Shown here: piece by piece, positions 13,501 to 22,400 of the stretch
How the letters are laid out: each line of letters begins with the position of its first letter
Position numbering within the stretch: the first letter of the stretch is position 1
NCBI GenBank assembly: GCA_963625535.1
Contig: CAVFUK010000008.1
Span: 1 to 26,455, forward strand
Reading direction: 5' to 3'
Length of the DNA: 26,455 nucleotides
Source: Phocaeicola_A sp963625535
Lineage (GTDB): Bacteria; Bacteroidota; Bacteroidia; Bacteroidales; Bacteroidaceae
The notes under the pieces: model-generated
The model's database searches: none
What the model saw: the letters and a program-made list of their open reading frames with translations, nothing else
Told to the model about the DNA's origin: nothing
Position numbers and translations under genes: made by a program

Positions 13501-14520
13501 CTATCCGAAACAAACCCCCATCTTGCGCCCCTCCACGATGAGCTCGTGGTCCGTCGGCACCAGCTTCAGCTTGCCGTTGGCCTCTTCCAGGGAGACGGAG
13601 GTGATGCTGTTGCCCTGCAGCGACACCATGCGGCCGAACTCGCCCGAGGCAATCAGGTCCGCGGCGTGACCGCCCATGCGGGTCGCCAGGTTGCGGTCGA
13701 ACGAGGTGGGCGAGCCTCCCCGCTGGATGTAGCCCAGCACCATCTCGCGTGTCTCGAAGCCCGTGGCTTGCTCTATCTGCCGCGCGATGAACTCTCCCGC
13801 CCGCTGTTTGGTGGGTGTGTTCACGGGCAGACCTTCCGCCACCACCACGATGCTGTAGGGCTTGTTGCGCTTGCCGCGGCCTATGATGGTGTCGTACACG
13901 GGTTGCATCTCGTACTCCAGCTCGGGAATCAATATCACGTCGCCGCCGCCGGCCATACCGCTGTAGAGGGCTATCCATCCCGCCTTGTGGCCCATCACCT
14001 CTATCACCATCACCCGCTTGTGGGCGCTGGCGGTGGAGTGGAGCCGGTCTATGGCGTCGGTGGCGATGCTGACGGCCGTGTCGAACCCGAAGGACTGGTC
14101 CGTGCCCCACACGTCGTTGTCGATGGTCTTGGGGATGGAGACCACGTTGAGGCCCATGGCGGCCATCTTCGCCGCGGTCTTCAGGGTGCCGTTGCCGCCT
14201 ATGCAGACGATGCAGTCCAGCCCGCGGGCCTTGATGTTCTCGGCCATCAGCGTGGGCTTGTCGATGGCGGAATGTTCGTTGTCCCGCTTCTTGAAGGGCT
14301 TCTCGCGCGAGGTGCCCAGGATGGTGCCGCCCAGGTTGAGCAAGCCGGACATCGACTGCTCCGTCAGCTGCTCCATGTCGTTCTCTATCAGTCCCAGGAA
14401 TCCGTCGTGGATGCCGTACACCTCCATGCCGTAATAGTTGATGGCCGTCTTGCACACACCCCGTATGGTGGCGTTGATGCCGGGGCAGTCGCCGCCCGAT
14501 GTTAAGATACCAATTTTCAT
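13501..14520 (-). CDS. pfkA: 6-phosphofructokinase (PfkA family, donor uncertain)
   Basis: The 339-residue cytosolic enzyme phosphorylates fructose 6-phosphate to the 1,6-bisphosphate in glycolysis. Visible motifs are LTSGGDCPGINA (7-18), GGTILGTSR (64-72), GGNGT (108-112), PKTIDND (130-136, with catalytic Asp134), MGHKAGW and GYIQRGG. The pair of residues that usually separates ATP- from pyrophosphate-dependent enzymes is mixed: Gly111 is ATP-like, whereas Lys131 in PKTIDND is pyrophosphate-like. The usual Asp before Gly111 is Asn110. The phosphoryl donor could therefore be ATP, pyrophosphate or both. The gene is monocistronic; TATCTTTA on the minus strand (14562-14569) is a near-match promoter box about 45 bp upstream of the start. 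Confidence 0.93.
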   Translation of the reverse strand: MKIGILTSGGDCPGINATIRGVCKTAINYYGMEVYGIHDGFLGLIENDMEQLTEQSMSGLLNLGGTILGTSREKPFKKRDNEHSAIDKPTLMAENIKARGLDCIVCIGGNGTLKTAAKMAAMGLNVVSIPKTIDNDVWGTDQSFGFDTAVSIATDAIDRLHSTASAHKRVMVIEVMGHKAGWIALYSGMAGGGDVILIPELEYEMQPVYDTIIGRGKRNKPYSIVVVAEGLPVNTPTKQRAGEFIARQIEQATGFETREMVLGYIQRGGSPTSFDRNLATRMGGHAADLIASGEFGRMVSLQGNSITSVSLEEANGKLKLVPTDHELIVEGRKMGVCFG

Positions 14521-14590
14521 ACCGTCAGTACATTATCTTGTATAGCGTTAAAACTTTCCGGTAAAGATAGGTATTTCCAAATCTTTACGC

Positions 14591-14598
14591 TACTTTTG
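14591..14598 (+). promoter_or_regulatory. -7 box of the GH3-lipoprotein-DUF3108 operon
   Basis: TACTTTTG is an exact TAnnTTTG box, 33 bp before the GH3 start codon. The -33 element is weak (TTTCC further upstream). It lies back to back with the pfkA promoter region. Confidence 0.6.
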
Positions 14599-14631
14599 CC
14601 GCTGAAAAATGAGTTTGTATAAGAGATTTTT

Positions 14632-16143
14632 ATGATAGATACTACTCCAATGATAGGCAAGCTGTTCGTCTCACGGCAGAAAGCCATCGATTCTTATTCC
14701 ATAAATCCGGCGGAAATACAGCATAAGGTGTTGCGCCACCTCGTAGGCAAAGCTGCCGACACAGAGTGGGGCTCGGCTCACCAGTACGCCAACATACGCA
14801 CCTACGACGACTTCCAGAGCCGCGTGCCGGTGCAGACCTACGAAGAGGTGAAGGCATACGTGGAGCGCATGCGCCACGGCGAGAGCGACGTGCTGTGGCC
14901 GGGCAAGGTGAAATGGTACGCCAAGTCGTCGGGCACCACCAACGACAAGAGCAAGTTCATCCCCGTCAGCCCCGACGGACTGAAACGCATACACTACGCC
15001 GGCGGCATGGATTGTGTGGCGGCCTACCTGCGCAACAACCCGCAGAGCCGCTTCTTCTCGGGCAAGGGACTCATCCTGGGCGGCAGTCACGCCCCCAACT
15101 ACAACGTGAAGGACTCCCTCGTGGGCGACCTCTCCGCCATCCTCATCGAGAACATCAACCCGCTGGTCAACCTCATCCGTGTGCCCAAGAAGGAGATAGC
15201 TCTGCTGAGCGACTTCGAGGTGAAGATGGACAAGATTGCCCGCAGCACCATAAAGGCCAACGTCACCAACATCTCCGGTGTCCCCTCGTGGATGCTGGCG
15301 GTGCTGAAGCGTGTGCTGGAGATCACCGGCAAGACCGGCCTCGAGGAGGTGTGGCCCAACCTGGAGGTCTTCTTCCATGGCGGCATCAGCTTCGCCCCTT
15401 ACCGCGAGCTCTACAAACAGCTCATCCGCAGCGACAAGATGCACTACATGGAGACCTACAACGCCAGCGAGGGATTCTTCGGTGTGCAGACCGACCCCAC
15501 CACCTCGTCCATGACGCTGATGATAGACTACGACGTGTTCTACGAGTTCATGCCGATGGAGGAGTTCGGCCGTCCCAACCCGACGGTGGTGCCCCTCGAG
15601 GGCGTGGAGCTCAACAAGAACTACGCCATGCTCATCAGCACCTCGTGCGGACTGTGGCGCTACATGATAGGCGACACGGTGATGTTCACCGGCAAGACGC
15701 CCTATCAGTTCGTCATCACCGGACGCACCAAACATTTCATCAATGCCTTCGGTGAGGAGCTGATAGTGGACAACGCCGAGAAGGGCCTAGCCAAGGCGTG
15801 TGCCGAGACCGGTGCCCGCGTGCTGGAATACACCGCAGCGCCCGTCTTCATGGACGCCAATGCCAAGTGCCGCCACCAGTGGGTCATTGAGTTCGAGCAA
15901 GAGCCCGACTCGCTGGAACACTTCGCCACCGTGCTCGACAAGACCCTGCAGGAAATCAACTCCGACTACGAGGCCAAGCGCAGCAAGAACGTTACCCTGC
16001 AACCGCTGGAGCTGGTGAAGGCACGTCCCAACCTGTTCCACGACTGGTTGAAGTCCAAAGGCAAGCTGGGCGGACAGCACAAGGTGCCCCGCCTGAGCAA
16101 TACGCGTGAGTACATCGACGAACTGTTGCTGCTCAACCAATAA
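14632..16143 (+). CDS. GH3-family acyl-adenylating enzyme (ANL superfamily)
   Basis: The 503-residue soluble protein belongs to the GH3 family, known from plant auxin- and jasmonate-amino-acid conjugating synthetases and found widely in Bacteroidota with unknown substrates. ANL signatures are in order: the phosphate-binding SSGTTNDKSKF (99-109), YNASEGFFG (276-284, the adenine/Mg-binding motif), the ribose-binding Asp in IGDTVMFTG (346-354), and the hinge GRTKHFINAFGEELI (364-378). It should activate a carboxylic acid as an acyl-AMP and may transfer it to an amine; the actual acid is unknown. The length is normal. The gene is followed after 3 bp by an Ig-like lipoprotein and then a DUF3108 protein, which suggests an envelope-related job, but this is inference. 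An alternative start at 14650 cannot be excluded. Confidence 0.9.
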   Translation: MIDTTPMIGKLFVSRQKAIDSYSINPAEIQHKVLRHLVGKAADTEWGSAHQYANIRTYDDFQSRVPVQTYEEVKAYVERMRHGESDVLWPGKVKWYAKSSGTTNDKSKFIPVSPDGLKRIHYAGGMDCVAAYLRNNPQSRFFSGKGLILGGSHAPNYNVKDSLVGDLSAILIENINPLVNLIRVPKKEIALLSDFEVKMDKIARSTIKANVTNISGVPSWMLAVLKRVLEITGKTGLEEVWPNLEVFFHGGISFAPYRELYKQLIRSDKMHYMETYNASEGFFGVQTDPTTSSMTLMIDYDVFYEFMPMEEFGRPNPTVVPLEGVELNKNYAMLISTSCGLWRYMIGDTVMFTGKTPYQFVITGRTKHFINAFGEELIVDNAEKGLAKACAETGARVLEYTAAPVFMDANAKCRHQWVIEFEQEPDSLEHFATVLDKTLQEINSDYEAKRSKNVTLQPLELVKARPNLFHDWLKSKGKLGGQHKVPRLSNTREYIDELLLLNQ

Positions 16144-16146
16144 ACG

Positions 16147-18087
16147 ATGAACAAGAGACACTCCATACGCAACAAATGGATGGGAGGCGCGTCGGCGGCC
16201 CTCTTCGTGCTCCTCTACTCGTGCGCCAGCATCGGCAACCCCGACGGCGGCATGTACGACGAGACACCGCCCGTGGTGCTGAAGACCACGCCCGAGATGA
16301 ACGCCCTCCACAGTAAGACGAAGAAGATCTCCATCGAGTTCGACGAATACATCAAGCTGGAGAACGCCAGCGAGAAGGTCGTCATCTCGCCTGCCCAACT
16401 GGAACAGCCCGAGGTGAAGGCCAACGGCAAGAAGGTGGAGGTGGTGCTGATGGACACCCTGAAGGCCAACACCACCTACACCATCGACTTCGGCGACGCC
16501 ATTGTGGACAATAACGAAGGTAACCCCTTCGGCGACTACACGTTCACCTTCTCCACCGGCGACGTGCTCGACACCATGCAGGTGGCCGGCACCGTGCTCG
16601 ACGCCTCCAACCTGGAGCCCGTGAAGGGCATGCTCGTGGGCCTGCACTCCAATCTGGAGGACTCCGCCTTCGTGAAGATACCCATCGAGCGCGTGGGACG
16701 AACCGACAGCAAGGGACACTTCTCCATCCGAGGCGTGGCCCCCGGCACCTACCGCATCTACGGTCTGTCGGACATCAACCAGAACTTCATCTTCGACCAA
16801 AAGACCGAGATGATAGCCTTCACCGACGACTTGATAGTGCCCTCGTCGAAGCCCGACGTGCGCAACGACACCGTTTGGCGCGACACCATTTCTATCGACA
16901 CCATAAAGGTGGTGCACTACACCCACTTCCTGCCTGACGACATCGTGCTGCGCGCCTTCAAGGAGACCAACACCACGCAGTATATGGTGAAGAACGAACG
17001 GCTCTTGCCCACCAAGTTCTCGTTCTACTTCTCCGCCCAGGCCGACACACTGCCTACGGTGGAGGGACTCAACTTCGACGCCACCGATGCCTTCGTGCTG
17101 GAACACTCGCTCCACAACGACACCATACATTATTGGATAAAGGACTCCATGGTCTACAATGTGGACACGCTGGCCATGCGCGTCTCCTACCTCTACACCG
17201 ACACGCTGGGACAACTCGTGCCGCGCACCGACACTCTGGAACTGTCGCCCAAGACCACTCGCAAACAACTGCAGAAGGCTGCCGACGACAAACTGGCCGA
17301 GTGGCAGAAGCAACTGAAGAAACGACTGAAGAAAGACCCGAACGACCCGGACACCATACCACCCATCGACTTCCTGAAGGTGAAGGTGGACGCTCCGTCG
17401 AAGTTCGACATCTCCAAGAACGTGCACATCAGCTTCGAGGAACCCTTGACGTTCTTCAATGTCGATGCCCTGCACCTGGAGCAGAAGGTCGACACGCTGT
17501 GGAACGTCGTCCCCTTTGAACTGGAGATGGACACCCTCACCCAGCGCGACTACACCCTCTACGCCGAGTGGCGACCCGAGCAGGAATACAAACTCACCAT
17601 CGACTCGCTGGCCTTCACCGGACTCTATGGCAAGTTCTCCGACGACAGCCAACACTCGTTCAAGGTGCGCTCGCTCGACGAGTACAGCTCTCTGTTCGTC
17701 CACATCCCCCACGCCGACACGTGCATCGTGGTGCAGGTGATCGACCAGAAGGAATCCGTCGTGCGGCAGGCCCGCATCAAGGACGACCGCGCCGACTTCT
17801 TCTTCCTCGAACCAGGCAAGTGCTACCTGCGCCTCTTCTACGACCGCAACGGCAACGGCCTGTGGGACACCGGCCTCTACGAGGAGAAACGCCAGGCCGA
17901 GGAGGTCTACTACTATCCGAAGGTGATTGAGCTGAAGGCCATGTGGGAGGTGGAGCAGGACTGGGACATCAATGCCACACCTCTGACGCAGCAGAAGCCC
18001 AAGGACCTGACCAAGCAGAAGGCTGACAAGCAGAAGCAGACAGCCCACAGCCGCAACGAACAACGTCTAAAAGATAAGAACAAGTGA
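16147..18087 (+). CDS. Ig-like (SbsA-type) domain lipoprotein of unknown function
   Basis: The 646-residue lipoprotein has a signal peptide ending in a lipobox with Cys (LLYSCAS, about residue 26). An SbsA-type Ig-like domain follows (TPPVVLKTTPEMNALHSKTKKISIEFDEYI through TFTFSTGD, about 38-138). A carboxypeptidase-regulatory-like/CNA-B strand domain comes next (VAGTVLDASNLEPVKGMLVGL to GVAPGTYRIYGLSDINQNFIFD, about 141-215). A long beta-rich region then runs to about 610, ending with a second calcium-loop-like RLFYDRNGNGLWDTGLYEE. The last 30 residues are a Lys/Gln-rich basic tail. It probably sits on the outer membrane, facing the periplasm. Its stop codon overlaps the next gene's ATG (TGATG at 18085-18089), so translation is coupled. 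Function is unknown. Confidence 0.85.
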   Translation: MNKRHSIRNKWMGGASAALFVLLYSCASIGNPDGGMYDETPPVVLKTTPEMNALHSKTKKISIEFDEYIKLENASEKVVISPAQLEQPEVKANGKKVEVVLMDTLKANTTYTIDFGDAIVDNNEGNPFGDYTFTFSTGDVLDTMQVAGTVLDASNLEPVKGMLVGLHSNLEDSAFVKIPIERVGRTDSKGHFSIRGVAPGTYRIYGLSDINQNFIFDQKTEMIAFTDDLIVPSSKPDVRNDTVWRDTISIDTIKVVHYTHFLPDDIVLRAFKETNTTQYMVKNERLLPTKFSFYFSAQADTLPTVEGLNFDATDAFVLEHSLHNDTIHYWIKDSMVYNVDTLAMRVSYLYTDTLGQLVPRTDTLELSPKTTRKQLQKAADDKLAEWQKQLKKRLKKDPNDPDTIPPIDFLKVKVDAPSKFDISKNVHISFEEPLTFFNVDALHLEQKVDTLWNVVPFELEMDTLTQRDYTLYAEWRPEQEYKLTIDSLAFTGLYGKFSDDSQHSFKVRSLDEYSSLFVHIPHADTCIVVQVIDQKESVVRQARIKDDRADFFFLEPGKCYLRLFYDRNGNGLWDTGLYEEKRQAEEVYYYPKVIELKAMWEVEQDWDINATPLTQQKPKDLTKQKADKQKQTAHSRNEQRLKDKNK

Positions 18088-18899
18088 TGAAGAAGACTAT
18101 TTGGTTGACCCTCTGTATGTGTCTGTGCGGACTCGTCGCCCACGCCCAACACGGCGTGGAGAACAAGGCCATGCAGGCAGGCGAGTCGCTCACCTACGAC
18201 TTGCATTTCAACTGGAAATTCGTGTGGGTGAAGGCCGGCACGGCCAACATGAAGACCGTGGCCACCACCTACCAAGGCAAACCTGCCTTGCGCACCCATC
18301 TGCAGACCAAGGGCAACAAGCGGGCCGACTTCTTCTTCATCATGCGCGACACGCTGGAGTCCACCATGTCGCCCGACCTCGTGCCCTACCACTTCCGCAA
18401 GGGAGCCGAGGAGGGCAAGAAGTATACCCTCGACGAGGTGACCTTCACCTATGCCGACGGGCTGACCCACATCAAACAGTCGCGCAAGAAGCAGGGCAAG
18501 CAACCCAAGTACTCCGAGACCACCGAGAAGCGCTGCGTCTACGACATGCTCAGCCTGTTGGCCCGCGCCCGCTCCCTCTCAGCCGACGGCATGAGGGTGG
18601 GGCATAAACTCGTCTTCCCTATGGCCACGGGCGCCAAGGTGGAGGACCAGATACTCATCTACCGCGGCAAGGAGCGCTTCAAGGCGGACAACGGCGTGGC
18701 CTACCGCTGCCTTGTGTTCTCCCTGGTGGAGTATAAAAAGAAGAAAGAGAAAGAGGTAATCACCTTCTACGTGACCGACGACGACAACCACCTGCCCGTG
18801 CGGCTCGATCTCTACCTCAACTTCGGCAGTGCCAAGGCATTCCTCACCCATGTGGAGGGCAACCGTCACCCGCTGACCTCCATCGTGAAGGACGAATGA
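18087..18899 (+). CDS. DUF3108-family exported protein
   Basis: The 270-residue protein has a cleavable signal peptide (MKKTIWLTLCMCLCGLVAHAQ). A single DUF3108 beta-barrel-like domain follows, starting AGESLTYDLHFNWKFVWVKAGTANM and ending with FYVTDDDNHLPVRLDLYLNFGSAKAFL. Aromatic and alternating hydrophobic strands dominate. DUF3108 proteins are periplasmic and functionally uncharacterised; a lipid- or polymer-binding role is sometimes supposed but is not shown here. The start at 18087 is chosen because its ATG overlaps the TGA of the preceding lipoprotein gene by one base; a GTG one codon earlier is less likely. It is the last gene of the GH3 operon, 42 bp before the rpsO -7 box. Confidence 0.88.
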   Translation: MKKTIWLTLCMCLCGLVAHAQHGVENKAMQAGESLTYDLHFNWKFVWVKAGTANMKTVATTYQGKPALRTHLQTKGNKRADFFFIMRDTLESTMSPDLVPYHFRKGAEEGKKYTLDEVTFTYADGLTHIKQSRKKQGKQPKYSETTEKRCVYDMLSLLARARSLSADGMRVGHKLVFPMATGAKVEDQILIYRGKERFKADNGVAYRCLVFSLVEYKKKKEKEVITFYVTDDDNHLPVRLDLYLNFGSAKAFLTHVEGNRHPLTSIVKDE

Positions 18900-18919
18900 A
18901 AATAATCTCCCGAAAAGTG

Positions 18920-18948
18920 TTGTGGGTCAGAAATAATACCTATCTTTG
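18920..18948 (+). promoter_or_regulatory. rpsO promoter
   Basis: TATCTTTG (18941-18948) is an exact TAnnTTTG -7 box, with TTG at 18920-18922 as -33 about 21 bp upstream. The leader to the rpsO ATG is about 38 nt and AT-rich. Confidence 0.75.
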
Positions 18949-18991
18949 CAGCCGCTAACAAAAGTTTATTACTAATTATTATTCAAAGATC

Positions 18992-19261
18992 ATGTATTTA
19001 GATCAAGCAAAGAAAAAAGAAATCTTTGGACAATACGGAAAGTCTAACACTGATACTGGCTCAGCTGAGTCCCAGATAGCATTGTTCTCATACCGTATTT
19101 CCCATTTGACGGAGCACTTGAAGGTGAACCGTAAAGATTATAGCACAGAAAGAGCATTGACAACTTTGGTAGGTAAGCGCCGCGCGTTGCTCAACTACCT
19201 GAAGGAGCGTGACATCGAAAGATATCGTGCTATCGTTAAGGCTCTCGGCCTCCGTAAGTAA
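18992..19261 (+). CDS. rpsO: 30S ribosomal protein uS15
   Basis: The 89-residue small-subunit protein binds the 16S rRNA central domain early in assembly. The family core is complete: DTGSAESQIALFSYRISHLTEHLK (21-44) and RALTTLVGKRRALLNYLKERDIERYRAIVKALGLRK to the end. The length is exactly typical. Base composition is clearly more AT-rich and codon choice more restricted than in neighbouring genes, as expected for a highly expressed gene. It has its own promoter and a strong terminator, so it is a single-gene unit; in some other phyla rpsO is paired with pnp, which is not present here. Confidence 0.97.
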   Translation: MYLDQAKKKEIFGQYGKSNTDTGSAESQIALFSYRISHLTEHLKVNRKDYSTERALTTLVGKRRALLNYLKERDIERYRAIVKALGLRK

Positions 19262-19283
19262 TCGCAGACTGCTTGTAAGAGAC

Positions 19284-19322
19284 AAAGGCGCCGCTTCCCC
19301 GAAAGAAGCGGCGCCTTTTTTC
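19284..19322 (+). terminator. Strong intrinsic terminator of rpsO
   Basis: AAAGGCGCCGCTTC (19284-19297) pairs perfectly with GAAGCGGCGCCTTT (19305-19318) around a 7-nt loop, and is followed by a T run to 19321. It begins 22 bp after the rpsO stop. Confidence 0.93.
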
Positions 19323-19376
19323 GTGCCGTCTCGTATCCTTTCCCTTCCCGGTTCTCTCCATCCAACGAATCCGTCT

Positions 19377-19413
19377 CCGCCCCACCCGCTCCGAGGCGGA
19401 TAGGGCGGGGCGG
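19377..19413 (-). terminator. GC-rich hairpin after sbcC
   Basis: CCGCCCC (19377-19383) pairs with GGGGCGG (19407-19413), with further imperfect pairing inside. It is located 11 bp beyond the sbcC stop. There is no T run on the minus strand, so this may be an RNA 3'-end stabiliser or a weak terminator. Confidence 0.4.
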
Positions 19414-19424
19414 ATATACCCTAT

Positions 19425-22400
19425 TTATATAGAGACCGTCACGACCTTGCTGCTGGATGAGTTGCCGCTCTGCTGCACCTGTATCTGCACGGGTATGCGC
19501 TCCTTCAGTTCCTCTATGTGGCTGATGATGCCCACGTGGCGACCGTTCTTCTGGTGCAGCGTGCGCAGGGTAGCGATGGCGCTCTGCAGCGGTTCGCCAC
19601 TGAGGGTACCGAAGCCTTCGTCGATGAAGAGCGTGTCCACGGCAAACTGGTGGCCGATGTCGCTCAGGGCCAGGGCCAGCGACAGGGAGACGAGGAAACT
19701 CTCGCCACCAGACAGGGTGTTTGCCGCCCGCGAGGCGTAACCTTGGTAGGCGTCCTCTATCTGGATGACGAACGTGCCTGTCACCACCTTCAGCGTGTAG
19801 CGGTTCGTCAGTGTCTTCATGTAGGTGTTGGCGGCGTGGATGAGGCTCTCCAGTACGTAACTCTGCGCTATCTTCTGGAACGTCTTGCCTGTGGAGCAAC
19901 CTATCAACTTGTTCATACGGTCCCATCGGTTGTAGTCCGCGTAGAGTTTCTCTACGGAGAGGCCCAGCGCCTCCCGCTTCTTCTTATTCGCCTCGTTCGT
20001 CTGTAGCCGTTGCATCAGCTTGCCCCGCTCCTCATCCAACAGTCGTAGGTCGTTGTCCAACTGGAGAATCTGTTGGCTCAGCGCCTCCATCATCTGCTGC
20101 TTCAGAGCCTTTGTCTTCTCGTCGTCTTCCATTATCGAAGAACGTTTGTCCAACATTCGTGGGACGTTGTTCGCTTGTCCGGTCGCCCATTCCGTTCGCC
20201 CTAAACCATCGGCATCGTTCGTCGAAGGTGAACATCCGTCCTCGTCATGCGATGCGCTCTCCCCAGATGCGCTCTCTTCCTCCATCTTCGGTTTCGCTGC
20301 GAGGTGTGCTTGCAGCTCCCGTTCGGCGGCGGCGAGCATCTCTGCTTTTGTCTTCACGTCAGCCAGACTGTTCTGCAGGCTTGTGCGCATCCGGGCGATG
20401 TCGCTCTGCGAGATCTGGTTCAGTTGGGCCAGCAGGGCATCGTTGTACGTTGGGTTGGCTGCATAGTAACCGCTGAGTTTCTCCTCCAGTTCCTTGCGCT
20501 GGCTTGTCGCTTCACGTTGCTGGGCGCACCATCCGGCCACGTCGCTCTTCAGCGCGTTGACGGACTTCAACAGATTCGGCACCTCGTGGGGAGCGACGGT
20601 TGCGGACTGCCGGACGATTGTCGCTGCGGATTGCTGAGCGATGTTCGCTGCGGATTGCAGAGCGATGTTCGCTGCTGTCTGCCGAGCGATGTCCGTTGCG
20701 GACTGCCCAGCGATTGCCGTTACCGTCTGCCGAGCAAAGTTCGTTGCGGAGGAGTAGCGTTGCCCAGCCGACGTAGCTGCTGATGAGTTCTCCGCGTCCA
20801 TTGCCGAAGGTTCCTGCGGGATGGTCTGCACGATCTCGTCCAGTGCCTGATGGACCAGCGTGGCGGTCTGTCGTTGCTGCTCCAGTGCGGTGCCGAGCGA
20901 TTGTCGCAGTGTGACGTTCCGCTGGTATTGCTGTGCCTTCGTGGTCAGTTCCTTCTGGAAGCGGACGGGGTCGATGCGCCAGTCCGTCTCCCACAATGCG
21001 GGGCTGATGACTGCACTGATATTCTCCTGTGCCCGCTTCGCCCGCTCCTCGTTGAGGCTTATCTCTTTCCTTGCCAGCTCGATGCTCCGGTCGCACTGTT
21101 CCCGCTCCTCCTTCTTCCGTAGCGAGGTCTCCGTCAACCGCTGCACCTCCTTCAGTAGGCGCTCCGCAGCGCTGCGCATCTCACGCACGAGCTTGTCCAA
21201 CGCTTCGCCGTCGGCAATTCGCTTCTCCAGGGTGGCGATGGCTTCCCTGCAAATTCCGTCCAGTTCGTCGAGTGGCTGCAGACCCTTTTGTGGATCGAGC
21301 CCGAGTTTCTGGTAGTCGGTGAGTATGGTCTGCTCCGCTGCCTTCAGCGACGTGTCGTTGTCGAGCAGTCGCTTCTCGCGGGTGTACGTTTCTGTGTCCA
21401 CCTTCAGGTGCGCTTCCATCGTGCGGTATTTGCTGGTCAGGTCCTCCAGCTCCTGCTCGCTTGCCTTGAACGCCTTCTCCGCCTCGGCATAGAGCTGGTC
21501 GAACTCCGCCTCGTGGAATACGTTCGTTACCTCGGCTTGGCACACCGGGCAGCGGTCGCCCACCCGCAGGCGGCCGCGTATGGCCTTGGCGAAATTGTTT
21601 ACCGTGTCCTTCTGTCGGTTCAGGTGCTCCTCGCGCTCCACCTTCTTCTGTTTGGCGGCGCTGGCCACGGTGATGAGCTCGTTCAACTGTGTCTGCTCCT
21701 CGGCGATGCGGGTTTGCAGTTGCTGCAGGGTCGTCTCCTTCTGCTGCCGTGTCTGTCGGATGTCCTGCAGTCGGGCGTAATGTTCCCGTGTCAATTCTAT
21801 CCGTCGGCGTATCTCTTTCTTCGTGTCGTTCTCTTGGTGCAGCCTAGGCAGGTTCATGTCGGCCAGTTCCGCTTCCCGCTTCTCCAGCGCACGCTTCTGC
21901 TCTTCGTGGACTTGGCTCTTCTCGGCTTCGGCCTTCTGGGCCTCTTCCATCTCTTTCTGCGCCACCTGCAACTTCGCTTGTAGCTGGGCCACCTCTTTCG
22001 CTTTCTTGGCGGCCTCTTGCTGACTCTCGATGAACGTCTGCAGATGGATGACGATGGAGTCAGCCTGTTCGTAGACGGCTTTCCGCTCCTTCTCCTGCTC
22101 CAAGTAAGCATCCAGTTCCGCCATCTCTCGCTCCGTGCGGGCATTCTGTTGCTCTGCCCATGCGGCTCCTGCCTGCAGGTTCCGTAGCCGGTCGGACAAC
22201 TTGCCGCAGTCCGCCTTCAACTGCTTCATCCGTAGGAGTGCCTCTCTCTGTCGACTCAGCCAGCCGCGGGCCTCTATCGTCTCGTTCCATTGGTTGACGA
22301 TGGTGTCCCAGCGTCGGAACTCCTCGCTCTCGACCACACGCTGTGCCTTTGCGAGGCTTCCTCTTGTCTCCTCCACCTTCTTCCGTTTCTCCGCCTCGGT

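Noticed and set aside
15787..18063. Long open frame (758 codons) on the minus strand
   Set aside because: It is antisense to the GH3 and Ig-like lipoprotein genes. Its composition is rich in His, Val, Gly and Leu, as expected from reverse reading of GC-rich codons, and it has no domain pattern.
20032..20235. Minus-strand frame with QRPTNVG/QRPTTVG motifs inside sbcC, suggestive of a coding palindromic element
   Set aside because: It is out of frame with an intact SbcC frame, only two short resemblances are present, and no inverted repeat or target duplication is visible.
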